A DNA stretch of 64,000 bases from Bullera alba (lineage: Eukaryota; Basidiomycota; Tremellomycetes; Tremellales; Bulleraceae): contig BCIX01000001.1 in the NCBI GenBank assembly GCA_001600095.1, positions 5,791,198 through 5,855,197 on the forward strand, given 5' to 3'. Of the stretch, positions 1 to 9,836 are shown one piece after another (positions within the stretch are counted from its first letter, which is position 1; each line of letters starts with the position of its first letter). The notes under the pieces were generated by a model that was given only the letters and a program-made list of their open reading frames with translations, was not told the origin of the DNA and ran no database searches. A program made the position numbers and the translations under genes.

Positions 1-43
1 GCTGCAGAGAAGGGCGATCGGTACTGCAACTACGGACGGGAGC

Positions 44-3000
44 ATGGGCACAGACACAACCTCGATGTCGACTGTGGAGCACAGCGGAGCGGATTTGGCC
101 CGAACCATGTCCGACTTGTCCAGCGGGGACAACAAGTCCGACGATGGGGGAACATACACTACCGAACTCACCAGCTCCCATGGACAACGCTTGAATTCGA
201 AACGGACTCGATCGGCAGCCCCATTGATCCCATCTACTGCCGGAACGATGACCGACATGACAAGCGAGAGCGGCTACACAGCCACAACGCAGTCGTCCGC
301 CCCTCGACGTGGAATGAGTCGCGGGAGCTACGGCATGACCGAGATCAGTGGCGAAATGACTGTGCCAGATGGCAAGACGACGTGGGGCGATGGAGGCGCG
401 TTGAAGGAGGTCAGCGAAGGAGGGAGTGGCGAACCAGAGTACGATCTCGCAGAGGAGGATAGTCCTTATCCAGAAGTACGAGCTTCGGTCTCGAATATCG
501 ATGACCCGGAGATGCCGGGTGAGTCAATCATGTGCGGAAATCGTGTATGGCCGCTGAACAGACTATAGCTCTGACTCTACGAGCGTTTATGCTCGGCATC
601 TTCTTCACTGTTCTGAGTTCCGGCATCAACACCTTCTTCCACTTCCGGAATCCGGCACCATACATCTCGCCCTTCATGATTCAGATTGTCGTCTATCCCG
701 TCGGCAAAGCGCTTGCTTGGATTATGCCCATTCGATCCTGGTACCTCCCCTCTTGGTTGGGCAGTTACGAGTTGACTTTCAACCCCGGTCCTTTCAACAT
801 CAAGGAACATACCTGTATCGTGGTCATGGCCAACGCAGCCATCGCGCCGACTTACGCGCTGTATCCCATCGTCTCCGCCGAACTGTGGTACAAGCACGAT
901 TTCGGAATTGGTTTCAACCTGCTCTACACCCTCTCCTGCCAGATCACCGGATTCTCGTTCGCGGGACTGTGTCGTCGGTTCGTCATCTGGCCAGCATCGA
1001 TGATTTGGCCAGGAATTCTCGTCGTCGCTACCAATCTCAACACTTTGCACGCCGAAGATGAGAGTTTCCAAGGTGGAATGACACGATTCAGGTTTCTCAT
1101 GATCACGGGTGGAGCGGCATTTGCATGGTACTTCCTTCCAGGTAAGTGGCGAATCCGGTAGAGAATCAGAGGAACAAACATTAAGGGTCATCTCGTCTAG
1201 GCTTCCTGTTCACAGCGTTGTCGTACTTCTCATTCGCGTGCTGGATCGCTCCTCGTAACAACATCGTCAATCAGCTCTTTGGTGTCTCGACGGGGTTGGG
1301 TATGGGTTTGATCACATTTGACTGGAGTCAGATCAATTGGATCGGGTCTCCCCTTACCGCACCTTGGTGGGCTCAGGTCAACATTGCTATCGGCTTCCTC
1401 CTGTTTTACTGGATTGTCACCCCGATTCTGTACTACTGCAACGTAAGTGAACTCCGCCTCAAATGGAGGTCAACTGATCGATTTGCTCCAGGTCTGGTAT
1501 ACTGCTCATTTGCCTATCAACGTGGTTCAAGCCGCAGATAGGTTTGGCTCGGCATACGATATATTCCAGATCCTCACGCCCGAGATCGATCTCAACACGA
1601 CGGCATATGCTCTGTACTCTCCCATCTATCTGTCGGCGACATTCAGCATGACTTTCATGCTGGCGTTTGCACTGGCGACGGGGCTGATCGTCCACACTGC
1701 ACTACACCACGGGCCAAGAATATACCGAGCGATCCTCAACGTCAGAACCGAGGCCGACGACATTCACATGAAGCTCATGCGGCAATACGCCGAAGTTCCC
1801 GATTGGTGGTACGCTGCTCTCTTCCTCGTGTGTTTCACCTTTGCCGTTGTGGCAATCGAGGTGTACGACACTGGTCTGCCAGTCTGGGGATACTTGGTGG
1901 CCATCTTGTTGTCCTTGATCTACTTCATTCCCGCGGCATTCATCTACGCGATGACCAGTCAGCTCATCGCCATCAACTTGATGGCCGAGTTGATCCCGGG
2001 ATTCATATTCAAAGGTCGGCCTATCCCCGGAATGGTGAGTTGACCGGCTGCGATGTACTGCCACTTGCGCTAATGTCTGCTGCCCGCTAGATTGCCAAGA
2101 GTTTCTCCGTCCAGACCCTCACAGAAGGCCTAGTCTTTGTTCAAGACCAGAAATTGGGTCATTACATGAAGATTCCCCCGCGATCACTGTTCATCGCTCA
2201 GTTGTCCGCCACGGCAATTTGCTCGTTCGTTCAAATCGGAGTCAAAAAGCTGCTCTTCGCCGTCGTCGATGACATGTGCAGCTATAAGCAGAAGGATCTA
2301 CTCATGTGTGCCAACACAAAGGTCTTCTTCACCTCAAGTATCATCTGGTGAGTGTCAGATACCTGCACTTCCACGTGAGGCTGACCCGCACTAGGGGATT
2401 GATCGGGCCATCACGCTTGTTCTCGAAAGGAGCCATGTACTACCCGCAAGTCTGGGCTGCACTCGGCGGCGCTCTGCTACCGATACCGCTCTGGCTGTGG
2501 ATGCGAAAGTACCCGCGGTCAGTATTGCGAAACGTCAATGTGCCGGTCATCTTCAACGGTGGAAACGCCATGCCTCCCGCCAACGGTGTCAACTATTCGT
2601 CCTTCCTCATTGTCGGATTCATCTTCCAGTTTTGGATCCGACGGAGACACTTTGCTTGGTGGTCAAAGGTGAGCGCGAGGACAGACAGTTGGTGTCATGT
2701 GGACCAAGCTGACACACTCGCAGTACAACTATGTCCTTTCGGCCGCTTTGGACGTGGGCACCGCGTTGTCAGCATTATTCATCTTCCTCGTGTTGCGTTT
2801 GCCCGGTGCGAACATCAGCTGGTGGGGGAACACCGTCTACACAGCGAGTGAGTGCATGCGGAGGCCGGAGACGGCGTGTCCATCGATCCCCGGCGGTCGA
2901 TCGCTGACATTTTCCGATAGCCGCCGATTGGGGAGGCGTGGGCGCTACTTACAAAGACACTCCCGTCACAGGCTTCGGTCCAGACACATGGCCGATCTAG
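44..3000 (+). CDS. Oligopeptide transporter, OPT family
   Basis: This is a multi-pass membrane protein that would import small peptides (typically 3-12 residues) with protons across the plasma membrane. A long Ser/Thr/Gly-rich cytosolic N-terminus leads to the acidic segment EEDSPYPEVRASVSNIDDP, which is typical just before the first helix. The family's NPG motif appears as FNPGPFNIKEH near 780-810. Many hydrophobic helices follow and the protein ends at a TAG at 2998-3000. About seven short introns interrupt it; the first runs from 519 to the TATAG acceptor near 568. The frame is open upstream to the window edge, so the true start may lie left of position 44. It points the same way as the secreted peptide precursor 2 kb downstream. 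In Cryptococcus an OPT protein (Opt1) imports the secreted peptide Qsp1, so a peptide-signalling role is possible but inferred. The family call is secure. Confidence 0.93.
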
Positions 3001-3760
3001 ATTTCAAGGTACTAGGTGAATCAGGGCGTCACCACTGACATCAATACGTCTCAACAGTAGACTAGCTTACTGTAGAGTGTAGAACGTACAAAGTGTAATA
3101 GTATGCCGTTTATCATGTAGAGTTCCTGATCGGCTCGGCAAGCGAAGACATCGTACTCCAAGGTATACTGTGGACCTGGTGAGACACCCCAACATGATAT
3201 CGTCGATGAGACGACGTCAACACTTCGGAGTTCGGACCCTTTGCACACACTGCACCATACGAGACCGAGATCCCGAGAGTACCAAACGTCTGGACCGCGC
3301 AGGATAAAGTTGTGCCACATACATAGCTGACGGGAACTGATCGACCTGTTTGAGCTTTGGTGTGTGATCGGCGAGATCATCCGCGACTGTTGCCGGGAGT
3401 CTCCGTGAGTCTGGCCTCGGCTCGATAAGGTCACAGGCATGTGTGCAGTGTGCGTGAGAACAGGTGAGAACACGACTGTGTCTGTGACTGCAAGGTCGCA
3501 TCCGAATCTCAAAGACCGACAGACTTGGCGAGACTCGTCAGATCGTCAGATCTGCAAACGGTGCCGGGAGAAACGCCAGCTCAAACTTTCCAGAAGATCA
3601 GCAACGTAAGAGACTGAGAGCGCGACTCGTCCGCGGACCCTCGTCCGGGCGGGCACGGCCCAGGACGGCACGTTCGGGATCCACCTGATTCCTCAGTCCA
3701 CATGCTGCGTCAGCCGTCGGTCTGTCCCAGTCCGTTCCACGGCCTCATGCTCTGTATGCC

Positions 3761-3786
3761 TTGATAGGCCTTGATAGGCCTTGATC
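3761..3786. repeat. 10-bp tandem repeat TTGATAGGCC, about 2.6 copies
   Basis: Two perfect copies of TTGATAGGCC are followed by a partial third (TTGATC). The period equals roughly one DNA helical turn and each full copy holds a GATA core. It sits about 1.2 kb upstream of the peptide precursor start. A regulatory role is only inferred. Confidence 0.6.
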
Positions 3787-4130
3787 TGCCAGTGTGCAAA
3801 GTGGGGAGACAGGATGACGAGTTTGGCATTCAGTTCCGAGTCTAACTCAAAGTGGTTAGCGCTTGAGCGGGATTGAGATCATCCGTTCGTGCCTCGGCGT
3901 CGCCAGGGCTCGCCAGGGCCTCGGCGCGGCGCAAGTTTGGTAAGCCAAAGGAACGCCTGCAACCTCCTGCAGCCTCCAGCTGCTCCTCCTGGAACGCGCT
4001 CGAGTGGAAGATTCAAGTGCTGATTGGGGTGCCTAAGTCGCGCATCGGCGGCATTTCAAGCTAGCGACGGGGCCGAGATGATCGACGAGTGCTCTGACAG
4101 CTCGGCATCAGGCCAGAGCGAGGCAAGATT

Positions 4131-4150
4131 GGTAACTTAAGGTAACTTAA
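4131..4150. repeat. 10-bp tandem repeat GGTAACTTAA, 2 copies
   Basis: Two perfect head-to-tail copies lie about 815 bases upstream of the peptide precursor start. This is a second unrelated 10-bp periodic element in the same intergenic region. Confidence 0.6.
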
Positions 4151-4841
4151 GCACCAAGCGGCACGAAGCCACAAACATGAGAGAACAATGAGGATGTCAT
4201 CGTGACTGTGTGACGGGACGTTTAGAAGATCAGTCAAGTTAAGCAGTACCAGGGGGAACATCCGGCTCTGTTTATAACCTAGCCGCGGTAAAAGCAAGCC
4301 GGCCGAAGAGCGCGTCAGAAGCACAAGCCCAAAAGCCAAAGTAAAATCAATCTACGCTATGCAACCAAGGGGGGGTTTAGAAGGAAAATGATGTAAAGGC
4401 GCTTTTGACCGAGCACGGGGAGCTCCACGAGTCCACCCAAGCTTAAAGGATCTAACGGCCAAAGGGGGGAGCACGCACTCTCTTGCGCCCCGATCCTACG
4501 CCCTGCGCCTCCCTGCCGGTCCCTCAATCATCTCGGACATTTGATCCTTGCTGTCACAAACGCCCCTCGCACCTCCCCTGTTTGTGATTCGATTGGAGGG
4601 CTCAGGGTAAACCTCCATCCATCACCCGGTCCCGCCGGCGCACACCTCCTTCCCCCACCCACCTGTGGATCTTTGCTTTATCGTTGCCTCGTTGCAGCGT
4701 ATAGGTAAGTATACTCCGCTGCTGGCCTCGTGTGTCTCACCTCCAACATCCTCTGGGCAGACGGCAACTCTAAATACCATTCAAACCGCTCGACAAAGAG
4801 CCCTCGTCACCAACTCGCACCCGTCGATCCCCCCCAGCCGC

Positions 4842-4852
4842 TATATATAAAG
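4842..4852 (+). promoter_or_regulatory. TATA box of the peptide precursor gene
   Basis: The string TATATATAAAG lies 113-123 bases upstream of the ATG at 4965 and is followed by a C/T-rich leader. Canonical TATA boxes are rare in front of fungal housekeeping genes and common in strongly regulated ones. The position would put the transcription start at about 4875-4890, which is inferred. Confidence 0.65.
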
Positions 4853-4964
4853 CACCGACACGTCCCCGGTCGTCATCTTCCACCCACCCCACCAATCCCA
4901 CTAGTCTCCACTGGTTCACCTTTCACCACTACACCCTTCGGTCTTCGCACCGACACCTCCCAAG

Positions 4965-5948
4965 ATGAAGGTCCTCTCCCTCCTCTTCGCCGCCGTTGCC
5001 GCTACTACCGCCTTTGCCGCTCCTATCGCTGAGCCAGCTACTACCACTGCTCCCTCCGGCCAGTGCTTCGGAAGATCATGTAAGTTTCGGTTCAATGACA
5101 TCAATCACCTGTGTTGCGCCTCCCGCTGATCTATCCCTACAGGCGGCGGCGCTCCTCCCTGGAAGCGAGAGGCTGAGGCCGCTCCAGTTGCCCAGACCAC
5201 TGCCCCCACTGGTCAATGCTTCGGCAGATCTTGTAAGTGGTCCTTTCAACACGACGACTCGCATGCATAGCTGACAATCATCTAGGCGGCGGTGCTCCTC
5301 CTTGGAAGCGAGAGGCCGAGCCAGTTCCAGAGGCTCAGACTACCGCTCCCACTGGCCAATGCTTCGGTCGATCATGCGGAGGTGCTCCCCCTTGGAAGAG
5401 GGAGGCTGAGGCTGAGCCAGTCCCCGAGGCTCAGACCACTGCCCCAACTGGTCAATGCTTCGGTCGATCTTGTGGTGGTGCTCCCCCTTGGAAGAGAGAG
5501 GCTGAGGCTGCCCCAGAGGCCCAGACNNNNNNNNNNNNNNNNNNNNNNNNNNNNNNNNNNNNNNNNNNNNNNNNNNNNNNNNNNNNNNNNNNNNNNNNNN
5601 NNNNNNNNNNNNNNNNNNNNNNNNNNAAGAGAGAGGCTGAGGCTGCCCCAGAGGCCCAGACCACTGCCCCAACTGGTCAATGCTTCGGTCGATCTTGTGG
5701 TGGTGCTCCCCCTTGGAAGAGGGAGGCCGAGGCCGCCCCCGAGGCTCAGACCACTGCTCCCACCGGACAGTGCTTTGGCCGATCGTGTGGTGGTGCTCCC
5801 CCCTGGAAGCGAGAGGCCGAGGCCGTCCCAGAGCCCCAAACCACTGCCCCAACTGGCCAGTGCTTCGGCAGGTCCTGTGAGTAACCCCTCGTACCCTTGG
5901 CAAACTCATTACTGACATCAATTAGGCGGTGGTGCTCCACCTTGGTAA
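4965..5948 (+). CDS. Secreted multi-copy peptide precursor (Kex2-processed, alpha-factor/Qsp1-like)
   Basis: A signal peptide (MKVLSLLFAAVAATTAFA) is followed by tandem units of about 30 residues. Each carries the conserved core TTAPTGQCFGRSCGGAPPW, then KR and a spacer such as EAEAAPEAQ. Seven cores are visible and at least one more must lie in the 100-N gap at 5527-5626. The last unit stops directly after PPW. Exons are 4965-5079, 5143-5232, 5286-5876 and 5926-5948. All three introns are phase 1 and split the codon of the second core cysteine. If the gap is real in size the protein is 272 residues. KR is a Kex2 site, the X-Ala/X-Pro spacers suit a Ste13-type dipeptidyl peptidase, and a Kex1-type carboxypeptidase would expose the terminal Trp. 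The core shares F-G, G-G-A and terminal P-W with Cryptococcus Qsp1. It would act as a secreted signal. The family assignment is inferred; the precursor architecture is read directly. Confidence 0.92.
5143..5876 (+). repeat. 90-bp tandem coding repeats of the peptide precursor
   Basis: Units of 90 bases (96 in the copy with the longer spacer) encode one peptide plus one Kex2/Ste13 spacer. Exon 2 is exactly one unit. Copies near the gap are almost identical in DNA, which suggests recent duplication or gene conversion. The first copy (in exon 1) is the most divergent, with Ser instead of Thr before Gly-Gln-Cys. Confidence 0.9.
5527..5626. other. Assembly gap of exactly 100 N inside the repeat array
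   Basis: Flanking sequence is in register with the repeats. Joining them by whole units requires 55 + 90n bases, so 100 is not a permitted repeat length. The gap is therefore a placeholder and the copy number is unknown. The reading frame survives only because 100 and 55 leave the same remainder on division by three. Confidence 0.95.
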
Positions 5949-6549
5949 ACAACTGGTGATACCAATATCGGCTTGGTAATTTCGGCTCGTCGTCGCGTCA
6001 ATTGAACTGCCAACCAATGTAGTCAAGACACCAATTCCAATCACGACCGACCGGAGTATCAACCTTTCGATCCCGTTTCACCTGTCCTGTATACCTCGCA
6101 CATAGATACGCACTCGCTCTTCTTGGACTCTCCGACCTACTTCCCACCCCCTCGCCACCTCTTAATATGCCCAAGCCCTTTCCCCTTCCTCCCTTTCTAT
6201 CGGCACGAACGCTGGCTCGTACTGCTTTTTTCTCTTTCATGTTCTCCTGGACCCAACGAAACTACGAAACAACAAACGTCTTGCTATGTGACTACGACTG
6301 GGGATGTGGAATGACGACAATTTCCGAAGGTGTGAATACAGACAGGGTTCGATCGTAAACTATCTTGTATATACTTCTTCTATCATGCACATAACGTCGA
6401 GTCAGATTTGGTTACACAATGATGAGGCCGACGTGCGACATGGTGATCACGATCCGCTTACAGCAAAGAATATATACATCTGGGCAACGAGCGGGTAACA
6501 TGCGATCGTATGATTGACGCTCTCGTGTTTCTAGTTGTACAGCGCCTCT
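5949..6549. other. Intergenic, convergent 3' regions
   Basis: This holds the 3' untranslated region of the peptide precursor and the downstream end of the Zn2Cys6 regulator. It has several T-rich and C/T-rich runs. No supported coding sequence was seen. Confidence 0.5.
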
Positions 6550-9376
6550 TCAATGCCCCCAATCGTACAAGAATTGCTTGTTGGGTTGATGGGTGTTTGA
6601 TGGTGCGGTATCTTGAGATGTAGAATACGTGACCCCACCACTGAACGCGCCAGAGGCTGTGCCCAAAAAGTCAAAGGCGCCATTGAGGCCTACTCCATCT
6701 GCCGCTCCCGTCCCGGTGAAGTTGTACCCAGATCCGGTTCCAGTCCCGCTGCTGCTCCCATACCCACCGATTTCGTAGCCAGTACCGTGCCCATTACCGT
6801 GACCACCAGCCACATCTCCATATCCAGGTTGCTGATAGCCAAACGCCGAATTATCGTATGGATAGGCCCCATACTCGAATGAGCTGGTCGTGCCAGCCTG
6901 GTTGCTGTGGTCTTGATTCTGCGGCACCGAAGGCGCTGGGTCTGTTGATCCGAGGCTGAATGGCCAATCTAGGAACAGACTATCCGGCAACTGAAACTGC
7001 TGTGACGGGCTGACATTGCGAGATGGAACCCAATCGCCAAGATTGAATGGCGGCAGCGATGCCGATGATGGCGAGGGTGGGTAGCCCGCCAAAGGCGCCG
7101 GCAAAGCATTTGCAGCGTAGGCTGAGTGATTGCTCGACACGGTTGGACCAGGTCCAAACCCACGACGGTCTTTGGCCTCGCTCTCCATCGATGCTATGAC
7201 TGTGCCACCGTGGGATACAGCTCTGAGGGCCGCTTCCGTCATATAATTGTCGATTCGGGAGACATGGGCCCTGATCTTGTTGGCAATGTCCATAGTGGCG
7301 GATTTGAGCGCGACCTCGAGTACCGACAGGAAATCTGCCAGATTGAGCAGGACAGTCCTCACCCGGACGTAGTCGTGCTGTGACAGAGGAGATTGGATGA
7401 CAGATCCGAGCAGGTGGCCGACACCCGCCAGGTGGTGTATCTAAACACAAATGTTAGCAAGCCATGACTCGGCGTGGACCTGGTACACTAACCATTGGAG
7501 CCGAAGTCGCCTGAATGTAGCAAATCGGGATGGTACTGAGAGCGTTCAGAGTTTCTGCTGCGATCGTGCTCCGCTGATGTACGTCGGCTTCCTCCGTTCC
7601 TGTCACCACCATTCGCAGTGTTTGCATCGTGATGATGATGTTGGCGGCTGTAATTTGGCAAGGGATTAGTCTTGTAGTTGGAGAGCCACGCCCATATTGC
7701 TCACCGATGAAGCCATGACTATCTCTCTGGAAATCGCCATTCATCTCGCTGACATACTTAAACTCCCTGGGCAAGGCTTCATAAAGGCCAGAAACGTGAT
7801 CGAGCACTGCTCCCGGATCAGGCCCCGATTTGCTGGTATAGACACTGGTTACGATCTCGTGGGATTCATGACCCAATGCGCCGTGTCGTTTCATGCGTAA
7901 TCGATCCGTGGCGTGTTCCAAGATTCTGTAAAGATCGGTGACAAAGTTCCACCCGCGGAACTGGGCCATAGGCGGACTCGCCGAAGATGGTGATAGCGAA
8001 TTGCGAGGGTGAACCGAGGGAGCAGCGGGTCGGTAGCCGTGTACCGTGATTTGCGATTCGTCTATGACCTCGGTTGGGTACTGAACGTGTATCTGGGCTT
8101 CTCTATGTCTGATCATTCCGCCCCAAGTGACGGTCACGTAGACGTCAATCTGGTATACCTGCCAGCACTGAGGTACAGATGATCAGCAATGATCTTGCTT
8201 GGAGTCATTACTCAACAGCTCACCAAGCGGCGCCGTTCCTCCACTTCGATCGCATTCAAGCCATGAGGCCATCTCGCTTCATTGTAAAACCCCTCACTGG
8301 CGTTGATGGTGATGACATCGCCTAGATGGCACAAACTCTCCTTGATCCTTCCGTACTGAATGCACAGCATCGCCATGACTGTCTTTGCTCTGCGATATTC
8401 GAAATCCGTTGCCTGTAGCGTATCCACTGGGAGGGCGTGTAATGCCGCCTGATAAAAGCTTTCCGAGGGGGGATACGATCTGTGGTCTGAGGTAGGAGGA
8501 GGAGGCCGCAGTCGTGGATCCATGCCGAGATTGTGATGATCCTGGGGGTATGGGTAGGAAGACGAGGACGTAGGTCGGGACGACTTCTTCGGTAGACGCG
8601 CTCCATCACGCAGTCTGGCGGTGAACATGGCGCAGACGGCCATGACGGTGCAGTAGAACGGTCTATCACGGAGATAACGACGGCGCCTTACGTCCGCAGA
8701 GAAAGATGGCCAGTGATAGAATGATTGGCTAAGGGTTGGATGAGAACCATGATCACCCGCGTCGATCGATACTTGCAACTCACATTGGATAGACGATGAG
8801 GTGGTATCCTTCGACCAGCTCCTCGATAGCCTCTGGCGAAGCAATCTCCATCGCCTGCCAGTGATCTGTATCCTCTACTTTGGGCACCCTTGCCCGCTTC
8901 CTACTCGCAGAGCCCGGCTCGCCGGACTCCACAGCCCTTGTAGGAGCTCTCGGCTTGCTCGCGGGTATGTGCTCCAGCTTGACTTTCGAGCTACAGGCAT
9001 TTTGGTCCTCTTCCTCGTCGTCGCGATATCCAGAGTGAATTTTCGAAGTCCCACTAGATTCTCTCCCATGACTGGTGATCGATGCGCCCTTGTGATCTCG
9101 CCTATCCCCGTTTTCAGGCGGTTCGCCGCTGTTGCTGATAGAATCTTTGCGCGGAGGACCTCGCCTTTTGCGTGGTCTGTCGTATGTGCACTCCGAGCCG
9201 AACGATGCGCAGGGCATACACGTCGACGAGTCTTCCGAGGGCGCACATTTGATACCACCCTTGTGACATCGATCACAGGCTCGCGTTATTCTCCTCCGCT
9301 TCAGCGGCACCGGCAGGTGACCTGATGTCGAGGTCGATCCCGAGTTTGGCATCGAGCCTGAATGCCCTGTCAACAT
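6550..9376 (-). CDS. Zn2Cys6 fungal transcription factor
   Basis: The N-terminus carries a binuclear zinc cluster after the basic run LKRRRITRACDRC, with spacing C-x2-C-x6-C-x8-C-x2-C-x6-C. The basic linker RPRKRRGPPRK follows. The middle, across exons at roughly 8780-8220 and 8180-7710, is a fungal-specific regulatory domain (SFYQAALHALP, ECRR-like EVEERRRL, then WQVYQIDVYV). The C-terminus is long and rich in Gly, Tyr, Ser and Gln, as in activation regions, ending in QFLYDWGH at 6550. About four introns are present. It would bind DNA in the nucleus as a dimer. Targets are unknown. It is convergent with the peptide precursor, whose 3' end lies 600 bases away. The start at 9376 is the first Met in frame with the zinc cluster; an extra 5' exon cannot be excluded. 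Confidence 0.88.
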
Positions 9377-9836
9377 GTTGGCGCGTGTTTCGACACACAG
9401 GGATCAGACTCGTGATTCGGTGTGTGGCCAGGTAGCGAAAAAACGTTTGAGACGGACTGGTCGAGCAGCATAGCCTCGTTGAGCCATGCGAGGCCATCCA
9501 GTTGACCAGAGTTAACCTGTTCCGGCACTCGCTCCCGGTTGAAAACAGATCTCACTAATTCAGGGACAAGAGACAACTTCGTAATAGCGGGGTCAAATCA
9601 TTCGGAAATGGATCGTTGAATCGTTTCAGACCTAAATCTAATCAGGTCATGTTAGCCTAATACAGGGTGGCAAATGCTGTTAATCCAACTAGCTAATTAG
9701 TCAGTCCGTTTCGTAGTCGTGAAAAAGTTGGACAACGTTGCGCTCAACAGTCAACACTACTGTTACCTACTGCATCGCATTTACTGCTGTACATCGTCTG
9801 ATCGACAACCCCGACCCAGCGGCATGTCGTGTGGAA
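9377..9836. other. Divergent promoter region, Zn2Cys6 regulator / CTU2
   Basis: The genes on either side point away from each other, so this stretch should hold both promoters. It has AT-rich blocks near 9640-9720. A 68-codon minus-strand reading frame at 9370-9576 overlaps the regulator start in another frame; I do not support it as a gene. Confidence 0.5.

Larger units (their letters stand above)
3001..4964. other. Long non-coding stretch between OPT and peptide-precursor genes
   Basis: No convincing coding region is seen. Near the left end lies the OPT 3' region. Two separate 10-bp tandem repeats are present, at 3761-3786 and 4131-4150. The right end is a pyrimidine-rich promoter and leader with a TATA box at 4842. 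At almost 2 kb it is the longest gene-free stretch in the window, which fits an extended promoter for the peptide precursor. Confidence 0.6.

Noticed and set aside
577..1191. A 204-codon minus-strand frame
   Set aside because: It is the shadow of OPT transporter exons on the opposite strand.
3850..3900. AGTGGTTAGCGC as a tRNA D-arm
   Set aside because: No matching T-arm or acceptor stem follows at the right distance.
5143..5876. A CRISPR-like repeat array
   Set aside because: The units are contiguous coding repeats without unique spacers, in a eukaryotic genome.
5340..5921. Long minus-strand frames through the peptide repeats
   Set aside because: They mirror the tandem repeat and contain the gap; only the plus strand has a signal peptide, splice sites and processing sites.
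4965..5948. Reading the peptide gene as an ascomycete alpha-mating pheromone
   Set aside because: Ascomycete peptides of the Cys type have six residues between the cysteines and Trp next to them; here the spacing is four and the tail is GGAPPW. Only the processing sites are alike.
4965..9376. A cyclic ribosomal peptide (ustiloxin-type) cluster
   Set aside because: The precursor has Kex2 repeats, but no UstYa-type (DUF3328) or tyrosinase gene is visible nearby.
9370..9576. A 68-codon minus-strand frame ahead of the Zn2Cys6 regulator
   Set aside because: It looks partly protein-like but I found no clear donor and acceptor to join it to the regulator, and no family match.
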